Positions 1 to 12,400 of a stretch of 64,000 nt of DNA are shown here, in pieces (position 1 is the first letter of the stretch; each line of letters opens with the position of its first letter). This DNA is from Lagopus muta (Eukaryota > Chordata > Aves > Galliformes > Phasianidae): assembly GCF_023343835.1 (NCBI RefSeq), contig NC_064437.1:12365001-12429000 (forward strand), read 5' to 3'. The notes under the pieces were generated by a model. That model did not search any database, had not been told where the DNA came from, and saw only the letters and a program-made list of their open reading frames with translations. The position numbers and the translations under genes were made by a program.

Positions 1-504
1 TAGAAGCTTTGCATTTTTGGAACAGATGACTGATGTGGAATATGATAAAACTATAAAATCAGGGTAGCATGGAGAAGGTGATTAGGGAGCAATTATTAAG
101 TGTCTCATAATACAAGAAAATAGGCGTCAGATTATATTGTCAGATAGCAAGTTAAAATCAAATAATATATAATAGTACATAATGGTAGCTAAGTATTTCT
201 GAGGGGGCTGTAGATAGTAGAATTTGCATTGATTCAAAAAGCAATTAGACAAACTCATGATATCTACCATGAAATGACTCAAAAAGTACCTGAACTGCAG
301 ATGACTGAAGGATTAAATTTTGTAATAGAGAAGCATCATTTGATGTAAGTCCTGCTGTTATAGTCTTTCCTAAGCATCTACTACTGTGTACTTGGCTATG
401 TTGACTTCTGGTGTGAATAAACAATATTGTTCTTACATACTAGATGATGCTTCTGGAAAACATAGCCATATTGGAATCTTTCTGTCAGGATTTTTCTTTT
501 GAAG
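1..504. other. Non-coding AT-rich DNA, nothing recognised
   Basis: I see no repeat family, RNA gene or convincing open frame here. The sequence is ordinary AT-rich single-copy-looking DNA leading into a CR1 tail. Confidence 0.6.
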
Positions 505-650
505 CCTGAGATGCTGGTTGGGGCCCTGGACAACTTGGTCTAGTATTAGATATGGAGGTTGGCAGCCTTGCCTATGGCAGAGAGTTAGAGCGTGACAATC
601 CTTGAGGTCCCTTTTAACCCAAGCCATTCTATGATTCTGTGATTGTGTAT
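505..650 (+). mobile_element. CR1 LINE, 5'-truncated 3' tail
   Basis: This is the 3' end of a CR1 non-LTR retrotransposon lying in the plus orientation. The diagnostic part is at 601-645: a 'GAGGTCCC' block, then 'AACCCAAGCCATTCTATG' and a degenerate repeat of ATTCTATG-type octamers (ATTCTGTG, ATTGTGT). Upstream, 'TTGGGGCCCTGGACAACTTGGTC' is a diverged form of the family's 'GGGCAGCCTGGTCTAG' region. The copy carries only about 145 bases and many substitutions, so it is old. The left edge is approximate. A minus-strand open frame across it (433-699) is a by-product and not a gene. Confidence 0.88.
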
Positions 651-1399
651 GTAGAATACCCATAACTTCACTGAAAGTCATGGTGATGATGCTCAGCACA
701 ACTGAAAACCAGTCCTCAGAGTGTCTTTAAAAAGACTGTGTATATGGCTACACCAAAATTTGGCCACTTGGTCTCCTGTGTCTAGACACAAGGGACCACC
801 TCAATTTTGCAATGTTTATCGAGGAATTTAAAATAGCAGATCAAATGTTGATTAACTGAGGGCAGGCAAAACAAAATACTAAGAATCAAAGGATGTAGTT
901 TTATCCCTTCCCATTAGCTGCTGTTAGCAAGGTTTTGGCATTCAGCAATGTTACATTGCAGCTGACCTGAACAAAACTGATGCCAAAATAGTAGCAGAGT
1001 TTTTTGTTTTGTTTTGTTTTCAAATGGTATAGTTTCCCTTTCAATAATTTTTACCAATGTTCTTCTGGTCATTTGATCCAGGACATCCAAAATTTTGAAA
1101 CTAAAAGGGAAAGCTAAGGTACTTGTTGAGGTTGTTGAAGAACAGATTATTTTCCCTTTGGATTTATAAATTTGCTTTCTTCCAACATTTTCTCTCTTCA
1201 TGCTGTCCTCTTTTATTATTTCCTCCACCTCCTTTCCACTTCTGCGTGCATATTCAAGGTGTGGTTTGGTAGCAAAGAGTTGGAAAATACTGACTTATAG
1301 AGATGCTGTGCCACACTTAGACTAACACTGCAGAAGAGTCTTTGCTGTGTGGAATGTAAGATCAGAAGAATCCAATTGTCTCTCATTACATCTTACTCA
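651..1399. other. Non-coding DNA with one imperfect palindrome
   Basis: No gene is recognised. The stretch contains a 30-base imperfect palindrome at 769-798 and a T/G-rich run at 1000-1020. A minus-strand open frame of 104 codons (914-1228) shows no family resemblance I can name and is not supported. Confidence 0.55.
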
Positions 1400-1478
1400 T
1401 TTTTTTTTGTTTGTTTGTTTGTTTTTAGTGTAATAGAGCAGAAGTTCTAATTAAAAAAAAAAAAAAAAAAAAAAAAAA
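1400..1478. repeat. (TTTG)n tract followed by a 26-base poly(A)
   Basis: A T-rich (TTTG)n run at 1400-1426 is followed 26 bases later by 26 consecutive A at 1453-1478. The two tracts are roughly complementary, so a snap-back structure is possible. The A run has no recognisable retrotransposon body upstream. It also lies on the same strand as the T run, so I treat it as simple repeat and not as a retrocopy tail. Confidence 0.9.
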
Positions 1479-4400
1479 GTTTAAATGTCCATAGTAAAAA
1501 ATGCAAACAGTACAGAGGTCTTTTCCCATTTCCACGTTTTGCTTCATGTTTCTATCATACTTAATCTGTATTTCTTCAAGTATTCCTGATACTTCCCATG
1601 TTCTTCCACTTCCTTCTACAACATCTGCCTGAAGAGTAACGGGAATTTACTTCTTGGCTTGAGAAACAGATCTACAAGTTACCTTTAATATTTCAACGTC
1701 TGTGATGATATACAAAATACAGAAAATATTTTTTGAATTGCAGAAAAAGATAGCAGTTGTGCCTTCTCTGGCTATAACATATTCCATGCCTGTCACTGGA
1801 GACCAGAAAAGGCACAAGTTTGTCAGCCTTTTGCCTCATTGGTAAATAGAAATAAATAAACTAAATAACACACACCACGAGAGTCTAATCTATCATCCCA
1901 CAAATAGGCAGGTGTTTGTTCCACGTACTCTGTCAGGCTGAACATAGTGCACTCTAAAAAAGTCCAAGATACTCTTCATACCCTAAATACATTGTAGTGC
2001 TTGAAACACAAATTGAGAGGAAAAACAAAATCCAAATTTTACTGACTTTTCTGGATAGATATATATTCTGTGATACACACAGAAGCCCAATTTAACCAAT
2101 CTTTTCAATGTAAACACCAGAAAGATTCAGGGCTTGTTGCCCTGCTCAATTTGGTCTAGCGGTAGCCTCATGGTCCTCATAAAACATCCTTTCACCCAAA
2201 ATGTAGTGATGGAATCAAAGTTTCTATGTGGCTTACCAGTTGTGAGCTGCTGCTTAAATTGCTCATTGCCTTCATGAGCCATTACTTACTCAATGCTATA
2301 AGCCCAGTATGCAATGACTCAGGACAAAAGAAATGGCTTTTTTTTTTCTTGCATTTCCCCCTCACAATGTGGTATACCACTTAGTTGTTGATTATTTGGA
2401 TTCATACCTTTGTATCTTTTTAACTTACTGACTGATGCATATTTCTCGCTGTAGCTAACTTTGCTGCACCTTGTTACGTCTCATCATGTTTTCCTTCAAT
2501 TCATCACCCTAACTTCCAGCAACCTAATCAGATGCCATGTAACTGAATTTAACACTACAGAATGTATTTCTTTTTTTCAAAATGATTTCATCTGGCAGCA
2601 TGTTATGTACTGAGCCATGAATCTGTGCATAATAGGGAAATAGAAGCGGTATGTCCAATGAAGTATATCTGCTGTTTTTGAATGAATAAGCAGATCTTTC
2701 CAAAGTGAAACAGTATTTCAATTTACAAACAATTGCTGCAGCCATTGGCATGCCATTGCTTCATATTCCTGATAGCCACAGATCAAGCCAGTGCCTGCCT
2801 CCCTTCTGGCCCATGACCAGGGGTATTCGTCAAACATCTCTTTTCTCAAGGGCAGTGCTTCTGAAAGTCTGCAGTTTAGATTTTCCTTTATTTCCATGAG
2901 CTTCAACTTTCTAATTTGTTCATTCTTTGTTATTGATATATCTTTACTGAAATGAAGAGGTAATTCCTGTCCAAAATGAATAAATTACATGCAGCACATA
3001 GATAAGCTATACTTAATTTTTTAACTAAAGACCCCAAGGCTTGATACAATATTCAAGGTACTTAAATTATTGTAATTTTTGTCCACTTCACTTTGTCATA
3101 GATTTTTCTGAAAACGTTCTGTGATAGAAGTACTGCTGTTCATGCAGAGGAGACAGTGGTACAGAAAGGCTAAATGTCTAAATAAGGATTATACATAAAA
3201 TATGTATTACAGGATAGAAATAAACTTAAGGTTTAAAATACTACATAAAAACCTTAGCTCATGGAACTTCATTTCACCCTATCTTAACTCTAACTTTCTA
3301 CTACATTTCTGTCCAATCAGATGATTTGCTTAAAATGTTTGCAGTGTAAGAAGGATAAATACAGGGCAACAGTCAAGGCATATTGACTGTATCAGAGTTA
3401 AAATGGGCATAACCATTGGAAAAGTTGCTGGTATAATACAAGAGAGGAATCAGATAGAAAAGTTCATTTATAGTGTTGTAGGATGGTGAATTTGATGGGA
3501 TAACACAAGGCAGCAAATGGAAACTTGTATACGATATGGGTAACTGCAGCAGATTGGTTTTAAGATCTGCTCTTAAGTTAGCAGGCAGAAAATCTGGAAT
3601 AGGGAAAAGTGGACAGAGAAAACCAGATTTCCCTAGGTGGAATGAGATGTGGCTGTGGGAACATGATTCAGCTCTAATAAGCAGAAATTGATTGGATTTT
3701 TTTTTTGTTTGTTTGTTTGTTTCAAAAAGAAATTTTACTAAGAACCTGAAAGGTTTAAAAAAGAGTTAAGTGTAATTTCTAGTCTAAGTGGAGATTTCCA
3801 ATTAAAAATTGAAAGTAAGGGCATTCTCATCATTCTCAACTATATCAAATTCATCTTCACATTCTTTAAATGCCACATATGTTTATACTACTGATAATTA
3901 TCCCGCATTTGCTGTTTTTACATGTATTTTCTTCCTAAAACAAGAACACAAAAAATTGAATGACTATATATATATATATATGCACCTGTAGATATCCCTA
4001 GGCCAGTTTTATCTTTTATCCAGCTTTAAAATTAAAGTCCCCAGCACAAATTGGTCTGCTCAGTGCCACTGTGCCTGCTAAAAACATTTACTGCCAGCAG
4101 TAGACAATAGGAAAACTCCATGTGGCACTTCTATTACATAAGGAACCCAAACCTCTAAAGAGATGCAACATCACAAATAAGTATTTGTAAAGGTTTGTCA
4201 GCTCCAATGAAGTTATACTTTCCCAGACTGCTTTTTCCATGCACATCTGCAATTATTCACTTCACAGAAAAAGGATGATGCCACTAAAATGATGAAACCT
4301 TAATATAACCTTTTCAGCAAGAGATAAAATATATTGATTGGTGACTTCTGACGGATATCATTAAGCAGTTCAATGTTTGATTTCATTTCTTCTTTCCTTC

Positions 4401-7269
4401 TTTTCTTTTCTTTTTTCTTATTTATTATTTGGTTGCCCGGCAGGCATCTCTGTACTGACTGACCCTGCCAGTTCAACTATTAAAGAATTTATCTCTCTGA
4501 GGAGGCCTGATGTAAACATGATAATCTGTTTGGCGGCCCTTATGATGGCCTATGAATAAAACATATGACAACACAGTTTGAGCTGAAGAGCTTACTATCT
4601 GTTACCAAAGAGAACGTTTGGAAGCTCACTAATGGCTCAGCCATTCTGAATCCTAAAAGTTGTCTACTTTATATGCTGGCTAACCTACTCAGATTATCCA
4701 CAAAAATGTGGTCAACTATTTTTCCTCACCAACATCTATTTTTCTGCTGACTTATTAAGAAGGAGCTAATGCAAGAGAGTGAGATTTTCAGTTACATATC
4801 TGTCTGTGATGACGTAAAGGATTTTCTCCAAGTCAGGATAGTGTTTTGTGAGAGAAAAACAATGAAGATAGAAAGAAAGAAAAACCACTGCTTTTCTATA
4901 GGAAGGATCCTAAATTCCTTATACTTGAGTGCTAAAATAGCTATCTGAGTTTACATACAAACGAATACAAATGAAAGTTAGTTAAGCTCACCAAAGGTGT
5001 TGATCAGATGCTACATAATTGTGAAGTACTTTAAATAAGCAAAGTTTTTTCTTTGATTATCTGTTGAAACCAAGGAACTCTGATTCATAGTTCTTCCCAC
5101 AAGGCTGAGAATCACATCTTGGCAAGCTAAAGAGGCAAAACCTGTTCCTAGTTCTTAAGGCGGATAAAGCCAGAGTAGAATTATTTAATGTGACCTTTCC
5201 AGCACAAGAGAACTGTTGTTTTTCTATTTCTAGTTTGTTTTTAAAGGCTAGCCATTAAAAAATGCTTATAACACACTTTCTTTTTCCTGGAAATTTCTCC
5301 TTTTATATAGAAGTTTTGGCCATTAATCCTTTAATTATGCTGCTGCATATATTTAATTTTTGATCTTCTGTACTAGGAGCCATAAAATGCCCATTTTATA
5401 TAAAGGCTTTTTTATACTCCTGACTAACAGCTGCTATTGGCCAAACAACTTTCTAGGGACTGTCTCTTGTCCATCAACAGTTCTCTTTTCAGCAGCAAAC
5501 AGTACATTGTGCAGAGCACTTTTTACTTTGTAGCTTCCTTATTTCTAACTTGTTGTCAGATGCCATTTACTCCTTCATGGTACTAATGGCTATAAAAAAA
5601 CCAACTTTGCATAACTGGATTAAATAAATCAGGAGCTGTGTTTTTTAGTATATTCAGGCCACCAAGCTGTGCAAGTGAAAAGTTATTTGAATAATCAGTG
5701 CAACACAGTAAGTGAATGTCAAGGAAATGTCTAATTTAAAATAAATAAAATCAATACCTAGCTAAATTTGGATTTGATCACCTTCCAGATGAGTCTAATT
5801 TATTATACAGGATACTTCTGATGTTAAACTCTCCAATTACTATTAGGGATGTAAAACCTTTTATTCCAGATTTTGCATTTAGGAACATATATTAATATAG
5901 AAAAGCTCTAACTCCAAAGCTTTGAAGAATAACTATTTTCAATAAAAATAAAAATGATGCGCAAATGACTCATTCACACATGGTTTTTGTGGTTTTTGTT
6001 TTTTTTTTTTGTTTTGTTTATTTTGTCTTCCATCTTCTTTTGATCATAGGTATTTAAAATGTTCATTTCATATTTGTTATGCATTTTCTCGAATCTTGCA
6101 GAATCTCTTTTTGTGATCTTTATTAATAGTTTACCCAAGCATATATCTGGTTGCCTTCATTAGGAATTCTGAAATCAATGGGGAATATTATTTAGTTCAG
6201 AATAAATAAAAACTATTTTCCCCTCAGATCTTTTTTTCCATTGATTTCAACAGTATTAGGAGTTGATCACCAGGGCAGCACCCAAGTAATAAACATTTAT
6301 GTGAAAATGGGCTAGAAGGATTTAAGTCAACACCAAATTAACACTTTTTAAGTGCTTCACAGTTACCCGTTTTTATCCATCTAGGTTTTCTATGGCTCTT
6401 ATTATCTCTTTGTTTTCTTGAATCAGGTGAAAGCATTTGTTCAGAACATGTAGACACCTTACACTTGCTTTGGAGTCCTGAAGGGAACAGGAAAGAAATT
6501 ACTGAGTCCTGTTTGCCACAGTTCAGTGATCAGGGACTTTTTTAAACTTTTTTTTTCTTTTTTCTTTTTAATGGAAGTCTGTCTGATCTCCTTCAACGCT
6601 GGAAAATTCACTGTTTGTCATTTTTGTAACTTAAGTCCCTCTGCTTCTCAATTTCGGGCAGAATCTTCTCTTTGACTCATGCAGCAGGAGAAGGACAATA
6701 ACTCCCTCAGTACTGCTCTTGCCTGCCTCATAGTTTTGTTTAAAAAAAGTTGTTCCTGGTCCTTTTTCTTCCTTCAGGGTATTCCCACATTACTTTTTTC
6801 AATGATTTCATTGTAAAAGCAGACTAGGACTGCTAAATGTTGTCTTAATGATATTCCCCGTTCAGTCTCTTCATTATGTTCTTGTGAATTTTTTGCTCAA
6901 GAATTGCCCCAAGATTTTAATTAGAGGTGTCAAAAATTACACATTGTCATAGTTAAATATTTATCTGCCAAGACTTTACCTGTGAGAAGAAATGCTGTGA
7001 TAGGATAAGTGCATACAAAGCTACATTTATTTATTGTATTTTGTTTTGATTTGATTTGTTTGCGAGGTATCTTTTCAGCCTTTGAAAATTAGTTCTAAAT
7101 ACTTACTGCCATGATCTGGTATGAAAGACTGAGGGAAAGACTTAACAAACAACATCAAAGATGAAAAAGACAGTCTTTTTCAGATACATGTAAAGCATTT
7201 CACCAAGAAAGCTTAGGTATTGGGAAAAATTGTTTAAGATAAAGCTCTGGAAGTACTGAGTTATTCTGC
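1479..7269. other. Long featureless AT-rich stretch with simple repeats
   Basis: I see no gene, RNA or transposon in these 5.8 kb. Small simple repeats are present: T-rich/(TTTG)n at 3697-3722, (TA)n at 3965-3981 and a T/G-rich tract at 5982-6025. An AP-1-type TGACTCA occurs near 5967 beside a C/EBP-like TGCGCAAA, which could be chance. Open frames here are 75 codons or fewer and look random. Confidence 0.55.
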
Positions 7270-7407
7270 ATGTGGAATCTCCATTACAGGAAGTCTTTAA
7301 AAACAGGCTGGGAAAACATCTTTTGACAATTTTAGAAAATGTAGCTTATTCTGTGTTGGACTAGTTGGCTTGTGAGGTCCTTCACAATCCTATTTTTTGA
7401 ATCATTA
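7270..7407 (+). mobile_element. CR1 LINE, old truncated 3' tail
   Basis: A strongly diverged CR1 3' end lies in the plus orientation. The visible landmarks are 'GAAGTCTTTAAAAACAGGCTGG' split around 7290-7312 (the family's 'TTCAAGACTGG'-type region), 'GTTGGACTAGTTGGC' at about 7354-7370, and 'TGAGGTCCTTCACAATCCTATT' at about 7371-7395, followed by one degraded octamer, GAATCATT. This corresponds to the block just before the octamer tail in intact copies. Divergence is high, so the insertion is old. Both edges are approximate. Confidence 0.75.
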
Positions 7408-9104
7408 TTTTCCTACAGTGACATGCATCTATGTGGAAATCCATGACCTTCCTTTTCATTCTGAGAAGATACTTAGGCTCAGAGGTAGGAGAACTTAGAC
7501 CCACCATCAGTGAAAGCTACACTCATTAGCCAGAAGAGGTGGAATGCATCCCCACAGAAAATTATCATTTTGTATGCTATTAGCAACAGTAAGGCAAAAC
7601 AAAACAAAACAATGCAATCCAAACAAAAACCCTGGAAGATAGAGAAATTATTTCCATCAGTTTGACCAACATTCCACTTCACAGCAATCACGTGTGGTAC
7701 TTACTCATAGATTTGAGAGGAGCTTCAGTGCTCATGAATGATTAGGGAGCTCCAGATTATTTCCTTGTTTGTGAAGTTCCTTAGTATCACGGTAAGAACA
7801 CTGAAAAACGAAACCAACCAAATAATTTATATTTATAAAAATTTAAAGTGAAAGTGAAAAAGAAGTAGATTTCATGCTTATCGTGAGTCACCTAAGGAGA
7901 AATCATTCAACTCACTTAGACTCTATCGTATTTGACAACTGTCTTCTGTGTCTTTCTCTTCTACATATTAATACAGCATCAGTGATGTAGCAGAATATTT
8001 TTGTGAAGACTCTCATGAGGTGCTTCTGTGATATTTTGAGACACAGCAGATTTCTAGGGTATATATTACAGTCAAGGTAGCAGTAAAAATTTCATGGAAC
8101 AGAAGAGCAGTGGGGTTTTTGATGAGACACGAACAGCTGTCACCTTTGAAATTCACCTCCCCGAGTCACTTTCAACTCTAAATATGCTTTACACAGGCTG
8201 GATGATGGTAGTGTCACATATCTAACTGCTGACATTAGGCATGAGCTGCTGGAGGGAGCAGATACTTAACAAAACTATTTAATGAGCATCTTTTTTACAG
8301 TAAGCATATTAGTTTCTGACAATTGAAAAGAACCTAATAGAAATCTAAGAAAACGTTACTGGGACCAAACGTTAGATATAAGTTAGAGAATCTTGTCATG
8401 CAGTTATACTTCATAGTGTCAGATTCAGATATTCTTGGCAGTGACAAGAAATTTGCTGGTGGTGTATGCCAAAGGAAAGCACAGTTCCTCCAAAGAACAT
8501 TTGGATCAGGAAAGCTTCCTAATGAGACATTACATGAGTGGTCAGGACCAAGTCCACCACTTAAAGTGACAATAGGAAAGGTGACATTTCATGCTTACTA
8601 TGTGCTCTGGACAAGGTTTTGTGTGAATTCGTGTGATAGGTTTTTCCAACTCTTTCCCAACTTTTTTGGCATCCCATTCAGTACAAATTTCAGTGTTGCT
8701 CACACAATTTACAGAATGGTTACTTTATATTTGTCTTCACGATATCAAGCATTCAATACCAGTAGAAACTTTACTGGAAGATTTATAATAGCTTTTAGTT
8801 CATGGTGAACTTTCATGATCCATGCATGGAAGACAAGGAGGTTTATTAGCACATCAAAAGGAACCTGATCAAGATTGTGTAGGTCCCACATACGCTCACA
8901 CACTGACAACCCAAAAGTGAGTATCAAGATATGCACTTTGTTCCAGACAGATGCAACTCTGAGGGCAGCTAATAGGATGTTTGCTTCAGAGTAACCTGGA
9001 CAAGTTGTGTATATAAAACCTTCAGGGAAGATTGCTGTTCCCCTACATAAACCATTCATGTTATGTGAGCTTTGTGATTAGATTTTGGGCTGGTTTCTTT
9101 GTTG
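7408..9104. other. Non-coding DNA, nothing recognised
   Basis: No recognisable element. An (AAAAC)n run sits at 7595-7612. A plus-strand open frame of 136 codons (8398-8808) with an ATG has no recognisable domain, and its length is within chance expectation. The part from 8820 to 9060 has a slightly different, more CA-rich texture and a TATATAAAA at about 9009, but I cannot assign it to any repeat. Confidence 0.5.
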
Positions 9105-9471
9105 TTTTTTTTTTTTTTTTTCTTCTTTTAATTTTTGTCCACTCAATGTTGACAAAACCATTCAGTTTTTCAGTTACTCTAAAAAAAATAAAATAAAATA
9201 AAAAAATCCAATCTTTAGACGTAGCTGAGAAAATAACACCTGCAAAATATAAATCTCATACTACAACCATAGTGAGTACTATGAACACCTGAAAATGTTT
9301 TAAGAACTAAAGTACTTCCGTTTCTGTGGTCTCCATTAAAAAAAAAACAAAACAAACAAACAAAAAAAATCAGAATGCTCTGTTTATGAATATCTTTAAT
9401 CATGAAATAATTCTGGTTTTTTTTTTTCGTTTTTTTGTTTGTTTGTTTGTTTGTTTTTGTTTGTTTGTTTT
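9105..9471. repeat. Cluster of T-, A/T-, A/C- and T/G-rich simple repeats
   Basis: Four low-complexity tracts lie within 370 bases: poly(T) at 9105-9121, (AAAAT)n at 9181-9207, an A/C run with CAAA units at 9338-9369, and a T/G run with GTTT units at 9417-9471. The last two are complementary in unit type and separated by 47 bases. The minus-strand open frame over this cluster encodes Lys/Asn/Thr runs from the repeat and is not a gene. Confidence 0.9.
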
Positions 9472-12400
9472 CCCATGAGGAAAGCACTGTTTTTTAATTA
9501 TTCATCTTGCATAGTCTTAACACCAACATAGCTGTTTTGTCTAACTTCAGCTTCTTGAAGTGAACACCTTATCATGCCAGAAAAACATTTTTTGCTCATG
9601 CACCTGCACAATGATTAATGGAAGTACAACCCTGGAAATAACATTTGGCAGTTAACAGCTGCTACCAGCACTCTGGAGAGTGCACAGAGCTTTACAAAAT
9701 TAAAGCCACAGATTTGTTCTCCTCTAAAAAGCCAAACAGAACTCCTGAGTCATGCATGAGGTATAGATTGTACATCATAATTTCAGTTTTGCTCTATCCC
9801 TCTTTGCCTAAGAGTGACAAGTTCAAAGCCAGCTGATATATTACAATAGAAGACCTCTCAGAATAATGTCAGCATACATCTAGAGAATATTGCCAACACA
9901 AGCAAAGAATTTTAAAGCACTCAAAACAAATTTTAAAAGTCACAATCTGAAATACAGCCAACTTACACACCTCAGTAAGACAAAAGTATCCATTTAGTCT
10001 TGAAAAAATATATAAATTGTAGTGAAATAAATGATAAGCAGGACAGCAACTTCAACAACAAAACAGTGTCATAAAAGAAGCATTCACATTGACTCCATTT
10101 CCTACATCACAGAGCAAAGTTTTAAATCAAAATAGGCACAAACTGATCTCCTCTTGCCTCTTACTGGTCAATATCAGGTTCATTTTGAAGCTGTGGCCAT
10201 ACATCTGTGTAAATGACCCTATTCAGCTACAACTATGGTAGAACAGTTGGTAACAGCTGGTAAATGACTGTTAGGCTTTCTGAGTACATGAAGGTCGCGG
10301 GACCAAGTCTTAGTATGAACTCAGTAATAAATGTTAAAGATGAGTCTCGAAGGAAAACTAGAGGTATTCTTCTTGATCCCATGGTGACCTATAATACCAT
10401 GTGGCACAGTAGCAAACCATAAAAGATACCAAGCAAATTTTTATGCAGGATATGATAATCTAAAGTAAACATTTTTAGGCCCAAATTCAGTACCTGAAAA
10501 TTCTCTAGAAAGTTAGAAACTTTGAGTTTGGCACCAATTTTGTTCCCATCAGTTCATCAAAGGCTTATTGACCTAAATCTTCACGTGGGTTTACATATGC
10601 TTTCAATATCCATTTAGCCTCAAGGAATTTGTAATTACCAAGAGACTGAAGGGAATGTGACTGTTGATGTAAGTGCCAGAGGTGACTATCTCAAGAAATA
10701 AAAGACTAAAGCCAAGTTAATCTAGTTTTGATCTAGTACAGCTACATTGTGAGAGCACTGTGCCAAACCTGCTTATGAATGTTGCTATAGAGGATGTCAC
10801 ATACATGTTAGATTCTGATGTCAAACTTGTGTTGGATTCCCTGGAAGTCTGCTTGTTCGTGGCTCTAGAAAATCTAGCTGTTTTATATTAAACCTGGGTC
10901 TTCTTATCTTGCTATTCAGACTGCTATAAATAAGCACTGTTGTTTATTCAGGTCAAAGTGTGGCCATTCTCAAAGAGCTTATGTTTTCCAGTTCTTGCTG
11001 ATTCCTAACAGTGGTAGTAAAAGGTTGGAGAGAAAGCTGGCTCTGTGCACTTGTAGACATCTCACTCATGCTCTGAAGCTTTTTATGGATTATTAAATAA
11101 ATGGATTTAATGGATGTGCTGGCCCTCTGTTCCTTATTCTTTATCTAATACCTTTGAAGTACTCTCAGTGCTAGCTGTCAACTAAGAAAAAAATATCAGT
11201 CAGACTAATGAATAGGACCAAAGTTTCCCTCCCTATTCTTCTCCCCTGAGAAAAGGCCATGGCATATTGTCGAGGCAGTACAATCCAGATTTACTATTCT
11301 CCTCATTCACTCTCAGATAAAAAAAAGCTTCCACCAAATTGCAGATTAGTAGAGCATCTGAGAACAACTGCTTGTCAGGGAAAGAAAAGTCAGAGTAAAG
11401 ACTTGGCCATGGAATCTTTTGGAAGGGAAAGGAAGAGACTGCTTGAGAGATCAAATTCAGAAATGTCTCTGCTAAGGAATTTGTGTCACGGGGGCAGTGG
11501 TGAAACACTGGATTACAAAAGGGAACCAAGGGCTAGAGACACTGAAAGGAAAGGCGTCCCACTGTGGAATGACTGGAATGCCCTGAGAGGGAAGACTCTG
11601 TATTGACCATCTTGCTTGATCTGCATGTCAAAAGCAGCTTCTGCCATACAGAAACACACGGCGCTTGGAAAAATTCTCTGACAAACAAAGTGCCCTAAGC
11701 CATGCCGTTGTTTTCCTCCACTGTTTTCAGGACAGGTAGACTGCATGAAAGTGCATGCCTTTCAGCACGCCCGTGTAAAAAAGAACTGAAAGTAAATAGT
11801 ATTGGTCACTTCGTAACGATTGATTCTCCTAGAAGTAGGAGAAAAACACTCGATTCTACCATCACAGTTTTTAATTGCTCAATTCAGGAACGCTGGATGT
11901 GTTTTTTCAAATTATCTTATAGTTGCACAGAGTTCTCTAAACAAGCTGGAAAATATTTGAGTGTGAGCAGAAGATCATCTTCCCTAAAAAACAGCTTTCG
12001 TAAGGTAGCAGGTACTTCTGTGTAGAAAGATGTTGGTAAAGAGGCAACCATGGAAAAATGTTTGATTGCCTAAATTGTTCAAACACTTATTACACATGAT
12101 AGATGCTTATTGAACACTTGCTGGCATACAACAAACAACCTAGCTTTTGGAGATATGCTTATCCATTACATAAATATACATCCCAGTTGTTATGACGAGA
12201 GAATCTATTCTACAAAAAATGTTGAAACGTACTGATTTTTGTCATTCTTCCTTCCAGTTTTATCTGCTCACACTAGTTCTTTTCTCTGTCATCCTGTGTC
12301 AAGTAGGTTGAAATTTTGGGATAAATTAAGAGTAATTCCATGGCAAGTATTCGGGTAATTTATTGGGACCCAAACTAATTTTTAACTTATTGGTTCTGAT

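Noticed and set aside
8398..8808. 136-codon plus-strand open frame
   Set aside because: No recognisable domain. Several frames of 130 codons are expected by chance in 64 kb, and an overlapping minus frame is equally open.
8820..9060. Possible solo LTR (TATATAAAA and CA-rich texture)
   Set aside because: No TG...CA ends, target-site duplication or poly(A) signal could be identified.
9215..9487. Lys/Asn/Thr-rich minus-strand open frame
   Set aside because: Generated by CAAA/GTTT simple repeats.
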